Assembly (NCBI GenBank): GCA_037447605.1
Contig: CM074806.1
Coordinates: 976,190-1,040,189 of the forward strand
Length of the DNA stretch: 64,000 bases
Reading direction: 5' to 3'
DNA from: Zygnema circumcarinatum
Lineage: Eukaryota > Streptophyta > Zygnematophyceae > Zygnematales > Zygnemataceae
Numbering within the stretch: position 1 is the stretch's first letter; every line of letters begins with the position of its first letter. The notes beneath the pieces were generated by a model. It saw only the letters and a list, made by a program, of their open reading frames with translations. It had not been told where the DNA came from and searched no databases. Both the position numbers and the translations under genes were made by a program. Shown here piece by piece: positions 25,491 to 36,022 of this stretch.

Positions 25491-26787
25491 TGTGCTCCAA
25501 CGGATGGGCAGGAGGAGAGGAGAAGACGCAGAGTGGGGTCCACTCTACAGGAATTGAGTCTGCACGAAACGGCTTCCTTAAATGTTATTAATTCTTCGGA
25601 AATTGAAAAATTAGCACGTGCACTCTTGGACAAATTAAATGCGCACTACTTGATATTTCCTGTGGAAGTCTGAAGGACGACCGCAGCTACCAGAGAAACA
25701 CTGCGAAAATATTAAGAGAGCGAGAGAGCTATTGTGAACTAAATGACGAGGAAATCTCCACATTGATCCCGCTTTGCCGAAATGCAAGCAGCTTGCTTGG
25801 AAGAGATATTTCTTAGTCACATGTATGAGAGATAAATTGAGATAAATTGATTAATTGTTCTTGCCTCTTCCTTGCTCTTTATTTCTTACTTTTTTGTTTG
25901 CCTTGACTATCTTCAATCACCCATTTTCCCAACTCTCCCTTCACGCTTCCCAAATCTCTCTTTCCCCACACTCTTCCGTTTTCAGGTTCACCCTTCTCCT
26001 CCTCCTCTCGATCTCCGCTCGCCCCTTTCCTCCTTCCTCCCCTTTCGCCCTCCCCATGGCTTCCCGCCCCGGTTGCATTTCATTTCTCCCTGAAATTTAC
26101 ACTCCTCCTCCACCCTTTCTCCACCCTCCCTGTCCCTCCAATTATTCTCACTATTCTTCTCTCCCACTCGCTCCCCTCCATCCCTCCACTCCCTCCACTA
26201 ACGAACACTCTCCCACCACATTTGACCAAATACTCACCAGCAGCAGTGACGAAGAGCTGCGCTCCTCCTCAAGCATCCCCTTCTCTCCCCTCTGTCACCC
26301 TCCCATGGAGCGCCCCAGCAAGCCTCCTGGAGGCGCCACCTGTCACACTGCTCAGCCCTTAGCCACACTCCCGATTCACCTCCTCAGTTCAGCTACTGGA
26401 CTCGCCATTCAACATTTCACCTTTCATAGTGGATCCAATATTCAACAGTTCATTGGATTCCAATTCGCACGAGATCAATGATATCCACTACAGTTCAATC
26501 AGAATCCTCGCGTGGAGAAGTGAGTTCAACCTCAAGGCAGTGCGGATCAAGCCCATTGTTATCAGCGAGTTAGCCCTGGTCCGCCGTTGTGGAGAACAGA
26601 AGCTACAAACCCTAAACTTGTCAAATTGCGGCTTGCACTCAATAGTCCCCTAACAAAGAGAAATTCTTTCCCTTGGATGCAGCCGCCTTCTGCCTGCTTG
26701 CTTCTCTCCGAGGTTGAATTTTAGCTTGCTTTTGCACTGTAAGGAAGATACGGCGTGGCTCTGGGCTGTCTCCAGTAAGCGAGAACC
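25491..26787. other. divergent region, CNOT10 and SPB1
   Basis: A 1.3-kb head-to-head intergenic stretch. About 25855-26340 is strongly pyrimidine-rich on the + strand (CT/CCT repeats). It contains a 208-codon open frame, but that frame is Ser/Pro/Leu/Phe-biased, matches no family I know and follows from the composition. A telo-box lies at 26607. No other gene is visible. Confidence 0.5.
26607..26617 (+). promoter_or_regulatory. telo-box AAACCCTAAAC upstream of SPB1
   Basis: AAACCCTAAAC about 170 bases upstream of the SPB1 start. Telo-boxes (AAACCCTAA) are enriched near the start sites of plant ribosome-biogenesis and translation genes. The position and the function of the downstream gene fit that rule; activity is inferred. 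Confidence 0.5.
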
Positions 26788-29700
26788 ATGGGGAAGACGA
26801 AGACCTCGGGAAAGGGTCGTCTAGATAAGTTCTATTACCTTGCCAAGGAGCAGGGCTACCGCTCTCGAGCTGCTTTTAAGCTGGTGCAGCTGAACCGCAA
26901 GTATCACTTTCTCGACAGTGCGCATGCTTTGCTGGACCTCTGCGCAGCGCCAGGAGGATGGCTGCAGGTCGAGCCTGGCCTGCCTTTCTTGAGTTTCATT
27001 GCTAATGGCGTTTTAATTGAGTATTGCAGCTTAAGAGGCAGTTCTTTTGCAAAGCAGGGCTTTTTGCGTTAATAAAATTAATCCTCTATAGGTCTCAGCA
27101 CACAACACAGCTTGCGTGATGGCGGTTGCACTTTTCCTCTGACGCGCAGCCTTCCCGAGATTGCGTGACAATCAATTATTGCTATTCAGATGGATTCTGA
27201 CGATAAATGACGGTGGAATGGAATGCAGGTTGCTGTGAAGTACATGCCGGTTGCAAGTATTGTCGTAGGTGTGGATCTCGTGCCAATTCGCGCAATTCGA
27301 GGAGTTACAACGTTTACTGGAGACATTACTACCATGAAATGCCGGTCAGAGATCAAGAAGATTCTCCAGGTAATTATTTTGCAGGAGAGCTCGAAAGCGT
27401 CAGATGATCAAAATGCCTGGCTTTCCTTTTGTATGGCCTGTAGAGGATGAGGAGAGCGTATTCATTTGCGATTTGGTGCTGTATATCCGCCACCACCCTA
27501 GCTCCTGAGTGCCAGAAGGGATCCTAAATGAATCTCTGATCCTAAATGAATCTTTGCCTACAAGTGGGAGCGGCTGAAGTGTTAACCTTAGCCGACAAGT
27601 CCACATGCAGGACACCTTGCTGGATGTGGTCTTGCACGACGGATCACCAAACATTGGTGGCGCTTGGGCAAAGGAAGCTCTATCACAGGCAGCTCTTTCA
27701 TTAGATGCCTTACGTCTCGCTTGTGACTTCTTGCGGCCGGGAGGATTATTTGTTTCCAAGGTACGTAGCACATCTGATTTCGGAAAGATTAGCTTTAATC
27801 TACTTGAATAGGGTTCAAAGCTTTTTGGAGAGTAGGCCGTTATTAAAAATTTATCATCAATTTAGCTGTTATTTTGTGAGACTTCGACTCACGAAAGCAC
27901 TCTGAATCTCCGAACCATTTTCGCTCAGTTTCTTTTCCGGTCCCTGCGTCCTTCTTATCTTTGGCCTTTCATTGTATGCAGGTTTTTCGGTCACAGGATT
28001 ACAATGCTCTGCTGTATGCCTTCAAACAGGTCAGTCTTAAGCAATTGCCACATGTCTTCATGCCTGTCAGTCTCGCCGACCGGTGAGCAGATTACTTTGT
28101 GTAGGTGTAGCCAAACAATTATAAAGCTTGTGAAGTTTCTGTTCTCTGGTCGTTAAGTTAATATTGTCAATGTTTAGTTTTCACATTTTGCAAGTAATGT
28201 TTATTCTGAACGTAAGGATCAGTTGATAAGAATCGCATTTTTGTACCCATCTGCAGCTTTTTCAAAAAGTGGAGGTGACGAAGCCCATGGCTAGTCGTGC
28301 CAGCTCTGCAGAAATATATGTCATTTGCTCGGGATACCTTGCTCCTGCAAAGATTGATCCACGGCTTCTTGACTCACGACATGTCTTTCAGGAAGTCGCT
28401 GAGCCTCCAAAGGTGGGTCATATCATATTATGACCAAGATGGTTTGTTCGAGGTGATAAATGCCACGCTGTATGAAATGGTTGTCATTTTTTCCGATTCA
28501 TTGGTCATGCACTGTAAAATTGCACTGATTGTGAGCTTCACAAGTCTTTTGGAGTGCATGGCGAAGTAGGCAAATGAATTTTCTATAAGATCTCAAGTTA
28601 ATTTAGTGCTGCTTAGGCATTGAAGAATAATGCAGCTGCTGAATTCATTTCAAGTCGCAATTCAAAGAAGTTTTTACCTGAAGAGATGGAAAGTATTTGG
28701 AGCTAGCAGGAGTGACAAAATTATACATATGACACACCAAAGAAGGACTCCTCTTGTCAGTGCTGCAATACCTTTGCTGATAAATGTTTATGATTGTGAA
28801 GCCTTCTAGGCGAGTACTTCCGGATGACCCTTTGTTTGGAGGAGACAATTGGGATTCAATTATTGCAAAGTTGTTCCACAAGAACTTTTAAGCAGTGGTT
28901 TAACGAAAGTCAGACCTCAGGTGTATTATGCATATGTGGCTTGAATGTTCGTCTGTGCTTTTCACTCTTGGTTTCACGACACTACTTCCATCATAGGTAT
29001 GGAAGGGCTTTTGCGCTCCATTCTTTTGAGCTAGACGATTGATGTTGACCCCGTTGTCATTTCTGACGGCAGATAGCAGATGTGCTTCGAGAAGGAAAAA
29101 GAAAACGTCATCGTGAAGGGTACGCCCTCCTATCCTTTAGGACATTTCCTGACTTTGCCTTTTTAGCTTTTCAATATGTGGTTCAAATCCTCTCTTTCCA
29201 TCATCGGTGGGAAAGGGCTTATGAGATAGAATGGACCTTAATGCTTTCTTCATTTCAGAACCTAGGAATCAAGTCCTACAGTTTGCCATTTTTGAAGTAT
29301 TATTGGGATGCTTTGAAAAAGATAAGATATTTCAGAAATCGATGATTTTATAAATTGATTTGGTTTTGAAGAATATCTCTAGATGTTTGCTTGACTATAA
29401 CACAGCTCAAAGGTGAGGGCTTTCGAAGTGTAAACGCAGTCAGTTGTCTTGTATTTTTGCATCGAGTTTGCTAGCTGTTGCAACAACAGTGAAGAGTTTC
29501 CTTTTTTGTGGCTCAGAGGAAGTCCTTGCTGAAAGGGACATAAGAGTGATAAGAGCTGTTGGTTACGGACGGGCCGTTGCTTGGAGAACAGATATGATGA
29601 AGGAGCCACATTGATACACAAGGAAGGGCACGCTTCAGAGTTCATATCAAGTGATAAGCCTGTAGAATTTCTGGGAATTCATCACGCGATAAATTTCGAT

Positions 29701-32700
29701 GGGCCAGAAGACGATGCACTGCGACAGCATGAAGCCACTGATGACGAGGTGAATTATCTTGCACTTTCCAACTCACAATGTCAAAAAGTGGAAATAATGC
29801 GATTGCAGTGAGTAGATCCAATTGAAAGACAAAACAGTGTAATTCTTATGGAAGCAAGGCTTGTCCTCGTGATTGACAGCAGTGCCATAAACATACGCTT
29901 TCTGAACAGAAGCGGAATTTTAGTGGTGATTGAGTAAGCATGTGCGTGACTAAGCTGCTATGGGTTATTCAGGAGTAATTCTAAGCATCCAAGATTTTTT
30001 TTTTGGCAGACCACGTTTGTTTTGAGTTAGAAAGGAGCATTTTACATGATCACCACCTTAATTGCACGCATGAATACAAGTCTGATAGTTATGGGCTGTC
30101 GGGTGGATGGATGAAGGTGGTGGCATTGTGCGGAGATCTTCGTGTGCTCGGCAAACGCGAATTCAAACACCTTCTTAAGTGAGCTTTCGTCCTCCATTTT
30201 TCTTGCATCTTCTAACCTACCTGGCCACCTTGACGCCATTATAGGGGGACGCTATACGTGGAATCTGTTATCTTGGCATTGCCAATTATGACAACAAAGG
30301 CTTCGACATGACGCAGGGTGCTTCAAAAACTTAAACGGCTGAAAGTATTTTTGTCTGCCTTTGCGAAACAGGTGGCGCATGCAGCTGCGTAAAGCTTTTT
30401 CAGAGTTGGCAGGAGAAAAGACTCGTCTTGAGCTTGAGGAGAAAGGCAAAATAGAAAAGGGAGACGATGAGGACGAGGACAAGGATGAGGAGGCTGTCTT
30501 GTTGGATGAGATGCAGGAGCTCCGCGACATAATGGATGCTAAACGCCTTCGCATGAAGAAGGCTCTGAATAAGCGTCGGGAAAAGGTGTGTTCCGCAAGC
30601 CGTTGTGAATCTAATGGGAGTAAACAGACCGATTGTCTGTGTTGCAGGTCTTGTGGATGGCACTTTGCTGATTATGTTCTCTCTGCAGCCTATCTGCACA
30701 TCCTTTGTTTTCCTATTGTAAAGGATCCTGATAAGTTATTCTCAACGGAGGGTAGCGATGCTTTCATTCACAGAAGGGTTTTCTAGCATTAGCACTAGAG
30801 GTAGGAGGAGTCCACATGCTAAGAAACCTTTTTCAGTAAGAGATGTTGAACACGATGCGTCATGTGTAGGACCAATCCATGACTTACAGCAGGAAGTAGA
30901 ACATTGAATAACAATTTCTAACTCTGATGATTGTCGGGTCTACCATAGTACTCTTAAGTTTGATTCTCTGAGCTTTGGATCCCATTGCCTCCAATGTTGA
31001 CAAGTACTCTCCTGCAATCAACAATTTGCTCTTGCTGCTCTTCCTTTTGAAACTCATTTCTTCTTTCTTCTTTCTGCTTTGATGCAGGCTCGTGCACGGG
31101 CTTCTACAGGCATGCAAAAAGATGCCTTGGATGATATATATGGGGATGATGACCTCTTNNNNNNNNNNGGTTGGTTTTTTTTTTTTTATGAAACTGATGT
31201 GAGAGGAGAGGCTTGTGTCTTCATGCAGAGCACAAAGGCATTGCAACGCGTGACAGCGGATGCTGATGATGACGAAGTGGAAGGCAGTGAGGACAGTGAT
31301 GATATGATGGAGCCGGACGAGCCGGAGGATGATGAGGATGACGATGATGACTTGGAGGTTGATACAAGACGCAGAAAGTAAGTCTGAGAACAGCCCGTTC
31401 AAAGCTGATAATCATGGCAATAGGTTATTAGACCAGATTGTAAGTCTGCATGCAGCTCTACAGCAGCCCTCTTTTTCCTGTAGCATTGTGGCTATTGATT
31501 ACATGTTTAATATTGTGGGGAACGCGAAGTGCTCTTTGGATATTGGCTTGACCGGTGGCAACCTGTTGTTACAGGTATGAAAGAGAGCTGGAGGAGTATT
31601 TTGACAAGGCTTATGAAGAGTATCAAAGCACAACCAAAGCCAGTAGTCGGCGGAAAGCCCGAGCACGTCTCCAATCAGCTGAAGATTCAGAGCTGTGGGA
31701 GAAAACAGAGGGGGCAGCTGCCGAAGTGGAAGGAAAGACTGTTCTTGATGTGGAAGAGGATGACGGTAACCCTCTACTGGTTTCCCTGTCGAAAAAAGCT
31801 AACCCAGAACAAGCCAAGAAACGGGCAGCTGCTCAGTGGTTCAGTCAAGATGTTTTCCGTGATTTTGAGGAACTTGGAGGTGATGAGAGTGCCAGGACAA
31901 AAAAAGCGGCAGAAGTGAGGAAGCAAAAGTCTTTCAAGGGGAGGGACATGGACAGAGCAGATGACTTGTCTGATGAGAATGATGAGGATGATGAGGATGA
32001 AGGTGGAGTAAATGGGAGATTGACAAAGAAGCGGAGAACAGGAAAAGCGGACGAGGTGAATGAAGAAAAGGAAGATGGTGTGCCTAGCGGGAGGGGTGGT
32101 GAGGCAGCAGGTGTTAGTCATCCAGTGGGGAAAGATGATGATGATTTTGTTGTGGTTCCTGAGGAAGGTGAGCGAGATAGTGAAAGCAGTGATTTAACGT
32201 CAGGGGATGAAGATTACAACAGCGACAGCCGAGCTCAAACTATTGCGTTTGCTCAGAGAATGCTGAGAAAAAAGCAGAGAGAGGAAATTATTGATGACGC
32301 CTACAACCGCTACATGTTTGACGACGTGGGCATGCCGCAATGGTTTGTTGATGATGAAAGGAAACACATGCAGGCACAGAAACCCATCACAAAGGAAGAA
32401 GTGGAGGCCATTAAGGCACATAATCGCTCCATAGACGCTCGACCCGTGAAGAAGGTGATGGATGGCTCTATTTCAACTTGGAGCTCGTTCCTGTTTTCAG
32501 TGGCGAATTTGACATGTCCATGCTACATAGACACGATGAGTGTGTCGTGGTTCAACCCGATTTTCAGTCCTTATGCCATGTGAGAGAAAGCAAGCTGGAG
32601 GGAACTGATTAACACTCGCATTCTGGCAGAATGAGGGACTCTGCATTCTGTTTGTTGTCCCACCGTGAATGTTGAACTGTTCTGACTTCACACTTGATAT

Positions 32701-33105
32701 CATGATTTTGGGCTGCTGCAGGTGGCGGAGGCAAAGGCACGTAAGCAGCGAGTTGCAATGAAGAAGATGGAGGCGGTCCGCCAAAAAGCAACAGCAATTG
32801 CAGACCAGCCAGATCTGAACTCACGGGCTAAGAATAAACTCATGGAGCGCCTCTACAAGAATGCAGCAGCTTCCAAGAAGAAGGATGGGAAGATTGAAGT
32901 TGTAGTGGCTAAGAAGGGCGCACATGGTAACCGTGGAAAGGCAACAAAGGGTAAACTCATGGTCGACCGAAGGATGAAAGCCGATACTCGAGGAATGAAG
33001 AAGGCGGAAGGAAAGAAGGGGAAAGGGAAGGGGGGGAGAGTGGCTAAGGGAGCAAAGGGGCAGAAGGGGGGCAAGGGGCCTAAAGCTAACAAGGCCAAAA
33101 GATGA
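26788..33105 (+). CDS. SPB1: SPB1/FTSJ3-like pre-rRNA 2'-O-methyltransferase
   Basis: Nucleolar SAM-dependent methyltransferase of the FtsJ/RrmJ family needed for large-subunit rRNA processing. Yeast Spb1 methylates the A-loop guanosine of 25S rRNA. Exons are 26788-26967, 27229-27369, 27611-27760, 27982-28029, 28257-28412, 29073-29119, 29592-29748, 30117-30178, 30372-30585, 31088 into the gap, 31229-31377, 31575-32454 and 32722-33105. The total is about 880 residues. The N-terminal FtsJ domain reads [44 protein letters not shown] and [20 protein letters not shown]. The DUF3381-like middle ([20 protein letters not shown]) and acidic blocks follow. The SPB1 C-terminal domain contains [15 protein letters not shown], and the Lys-rich tail includes [20 protein letters not shown]. 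The exon at 31088 runs into ten N, so the reading around residue 410 is incomplete. A telo-box lies upstream. Confidence 0.94.
31159..31168. other. 10-base N gap inside an SPB1 exon
   Basis: Ten N interrupt the acidic-region exon after codons for GDDDL. They are followed by a T run and an in-frame continuation that restarts at 31229. The true length of the missing sequence is unknown, since short fixed N runs are often placeholders. The donor site of this exon is probably lost in it. Confidence 0.95.
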
Positions 33106-33741
33106 TAGCTTTGATTTTTTCAACCACGGACGATCATTGTTTTCTTTCGTTGTGTTCTTGTACGAGGCGAGCTCTCTTCCCCCGTGAAGGGGGGGAATGG
33201 ATCCAAATGGGGGTAGGAGCCCTACAGTGAACGTATATTTACAACAAATCAGAGGAATGCGATTGTGGAAAGAAGACTTATTTTCTGTTCTTGAGATTTG
33301 TTTGTATGTTCATCAGAAAGAACCCACACACTGTGGAGGACCATTTTCAAGGACCTTCACATTGAAGACCTTCATATCGCGTCACTCCGTTGGCAATGCA
33401 CTCTTTAGAATGGGGTCAAGTTCAACAAAATTGTGGCATATGCAATATTCTCAAGCAATAGAGTGCCGTAAGATGTTTGATTTTCGAGATAACAGTGCTA
33501 ATATATAGTTCTCCCACCTTTGACCAAAGCGCTACAATTTAGACAGTCAAAAAAAGTAACAGCCTAGTTGAAACGCTGCAAACTTGATTCTTAAATGCAA
33601 AGTGGGACCATCTCATCTAGCAGTGGCTTACAGTTGCCTCTAAAAATTCTCCAAGATCATAAACATAAATTTTAACACCTTAGTCAGTTTTAAAATGAAA
33701 GGCCAAAAGCTGGCCTTTCGAATCCTGAGATCCACCCTTTG
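33106..33741. other. convergent intergenic region
   Basis: Lies between the SPB1 and glycosyltransferase stop codons. Nothing recognisable; presumably the two 3' untranslated regions. Confidence 0.5.
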
Positions 33742-35079
33742 TCACCTGACATCGACATACATTCGCTTGTAGAGGCCGTGAAGGGTCTCCGGTGAGGCAC
33801 CAAAGGCATAACTTAGCCCAATAACAAAGTGAATGTAGGTCGATCGCAAAGGCCCCCACTTTATAAGGCGGCGAGCACTCGTTTCGACTACTCTATTCAC
33901 CATTCGAACGCGGCCTCTTCTCTTCCCCCGAGGCCACCCTGCAGTCCCTGCCAAATGCATTCGACGGCAAAGGTCTGCATCCTCCATGATGGGCAAGGCT
34001 TCATCGAAGCCTCCGACAGCTTGAAAGTCGGTCGATCGACAGAACATCACCTGGTCTCCAAAAAGAGCGCGCAGACCTCTGGAAAAACCGACAGGACTGT
34101 AGACCAGTGGGGAGTACCATGTCTTGATCACATTGTGCAGGGACATGCCCCACAGAATGCGGCCAGGGACTGCTGCAATGGGCACGAAGCCCCCGAGTAC
34201 AGTGGTGGAGTCAGAGAGAGTTTGCCGCACAATAGATACGAGGTCCAAAGGCACCTTTGTGTCTGCGTGCACAAAGCAGAGGATGCTCTCCTTGCCCATC
34301 GTCTTCTGTTTCGCTACTGCAGCGCCACTATTCAGTTGAATGGCGCGGCCTCGCCGACTCTTCACTACAGTCACACCGTTCTCCTCTGCAATGGCGACCG
34401 TTCGATCACTGCTGCCTCCGTCCACCACAATGATATGTGCTGCGGGAGGGCTCAGACGCATTACCCATTTGATGGTTGCATCGATGCAAATCTCTTCGTT
34501 AATCGCAGGGATGATGACACTTACTTCCAATTCTTCACCCACCTTAGAACGCTTCTCTTCTTCATCCCCCCACGACACGCCTTCTGCTGATGTAGAGTGC
34601 CCATGCCCCCCATCATCCCTCCCGCCCCCCCCATTCCCTCCTGTCTTATCCCCTCCTCCCCCTCCGGACAACTGCTTCGCCATTGATTTCGATTCAATTT
34701 CTTCCCCAAATCCGGCCGCAGAGGCTTCCAAAAAAGTTCGTAAGCCGTTGAGTATCAGCACACCCACAAAGCCTGATACTATCCCTACACCCACAGCCGC
34801 TCCTTTCATTGAATATCGGACCCAACGATTAGGGGAGCTTTCTTGGAGAGTAGCCGCGCTGTGAAAATGGACCCCATCTGGAGCACTCTGAATTCTGCTA
34901 CGAGCGAGAATCCTGCTTGTCTGCCCTCTTCGGCCATAGCCATCAAAGCGTATGCTGGCTGGACAACGTCCAGCCTGAGATTTGATTACTACAGAGTTGG
35001 TACAGTTTATAAGTTCGCAGGCTGCTGAGATAAGGGGTTGGGGCGCCCCGGTTACACACACCATTGATGCAGTAGCCAT
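33742..35079 (-). CDS. GT2-family glycosyltransferase (TIGR04283-like), plastid-type leader
   Basis: One uninterrupted frame of 445 residues. The C-terminal half is a GT-A fold glycosyltransferase of family 2, of the bacterial/cyanobacterial type called TIGR04283. It shows SVIIPAINEE, the nucleotide-binding IIVVDGGSSDRTVAIAEENG, the subfamily motif GRAIQLNSGA, the FVHADT equivalent of the metal-binding DxD, and GDQVMFCRSTDFQAVGGFDE followed by EDADLCRRM. The N-terminus (first roughly 75 residues) is Ser/Arg-rich with little acid, like a plastid transit peptide. A hydrophobic segment AAVGVGIVSGFVGVLILNGL (about residues 93-112) may anchor it in a membrane. A Gly/Asp-rich linker separates it from the catalytic domain. 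Substrate unknown. It has no intron although its neighbours have many, and it is head to head with LpxD. Confidence 0.85.
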   Translation of the reverse strand: MATASMVCVTGAPQPLISAACELINCTNSVVIKSQAGRCPASIRFDGYGRRGQTSRILARSRIQSAPDGVHFHSAATLQESSPNRWVRYSMKGAAVGVGIVSGFVGVLILNGLRTFLEASAAGFGEEIESKSMAKQLSGGGGGDKTGGNGGGGRDDGGHGHSTSAEGVSWGDEEEKRSKVGEELEVSVIIPAINEEICIDATIKWVMRLSPPAAHIIVVDGGSSDRTVAIAEENGVTVVKSRRGRAIQLNSGAAVAKQKTMGKESILCFVHADTKVPLDLVSIVRQTLSDSTTVLGGFVPIAAVPGRILWGMSLHNVIKTWYSPLVYSPVGFSRGLRALFGDQVMFCRSTDFQAVGGFDEALPIMEDADLCRRMHLAGTAGWPRGKRRGRVRMVNRVVETSARRLIKWGPLRSTYIHFVIGLSYAFGASPETLHGLYKRMYVDVR

Positions 35080-36022
35080 AGGAGCGGGACAGGTTAAGAA
35101 AAATAATACCAGCTATAAATGACCTGCACAAGTCGATCAAACAGTACACTTTTTCAAACCAATGCTGGATAGAATGACGAACCACTTTTCAACTCTAACC
35201 AGAATCCTCACTTCAAAAAACCTCTTGACTTAGCTTGATACGTTGAATGGTTCGGATTAAAATACAGTCAGGCTAATTTTAAATTTAGTAAGATATTGTC
35301 ATATCCGTCATGGACTGTCAAAACGGGAGGACGGCGGTCAAACGAATTCAGAACATTGCATCTGAGCGGTTCGTTTTTCTCCGCAAGTTTCATTTACTCA
35401 TGAGGCCTAAAATAATCAATGTTACGCACAAGCACATGCCCCTCATCTTCAAATGAAAATTTCCTTACAGAAGGACATTAAAAATCGCAGTGCAGGCTCA
35501 GAAAAGCCTACACTTTTCTAATCAGATCAATCCAGATTTTTTCACTAAGATGCCCTGAACTCCCTTGTGAAGTCACCAAATCACCAGCCGTTCCAGCAAC
35601 GCCCACATGATGCCGTCAAAAGAATCCACCAGCAGGGTTACGGAACCCTAGGTTTTTTTCCTAAAAAATCACCCCTTTCCTGCTGCATGCCGTTCACCGC
35701 CTTTCTTCTCCTAGCGAGTTTCAGCCATGGCGTGAACACTAGTTGACGGAGAACAGAGAACCCCTCTAGTTAGATTCAAATGGCTGCTCTAAGTTGAAGC
35801 CCCTGTAAGCGAGTAGACTCTGCATGAGAGTCGGAATCAGACCCTATTCGCTTAGAGGGGCAGTAAAAGTACGTATCCACGTACTCGTCTTGTGAAGGCC
35901 AAGCCAGAATCGCCCGCCTTTGCTGGAGGGCACCTTCTCCTCCGCCCCCCCCTTTTGGAGGACCTCGGCAGAGGGCTCTCGTCTTCGCCACGGCTCGCGC
36001 TGCAAGGACAGCTCTGGGAGCC
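35080..36022. promoter_or_regulatory. divergent region, glycosyltransferase and LpxD
   Basis: A 943-base head-to-head intergenic region. An antisense frame at its right end overlaps the LpxD leader and has no family match. An AACCCTAGG telo-like element sits at about 35645. No supported exon or RNA gene. Confidence 0.45.

Noticed and set aside
25855-26481. 208-codon open frame on the + strand between CNOT10 and SPB1
   Set aside because: It sits in a CT-rich tract, its product is Ser/Pro/Leu/Phe-biased without any known motif, and long open frames are expected in such composition.
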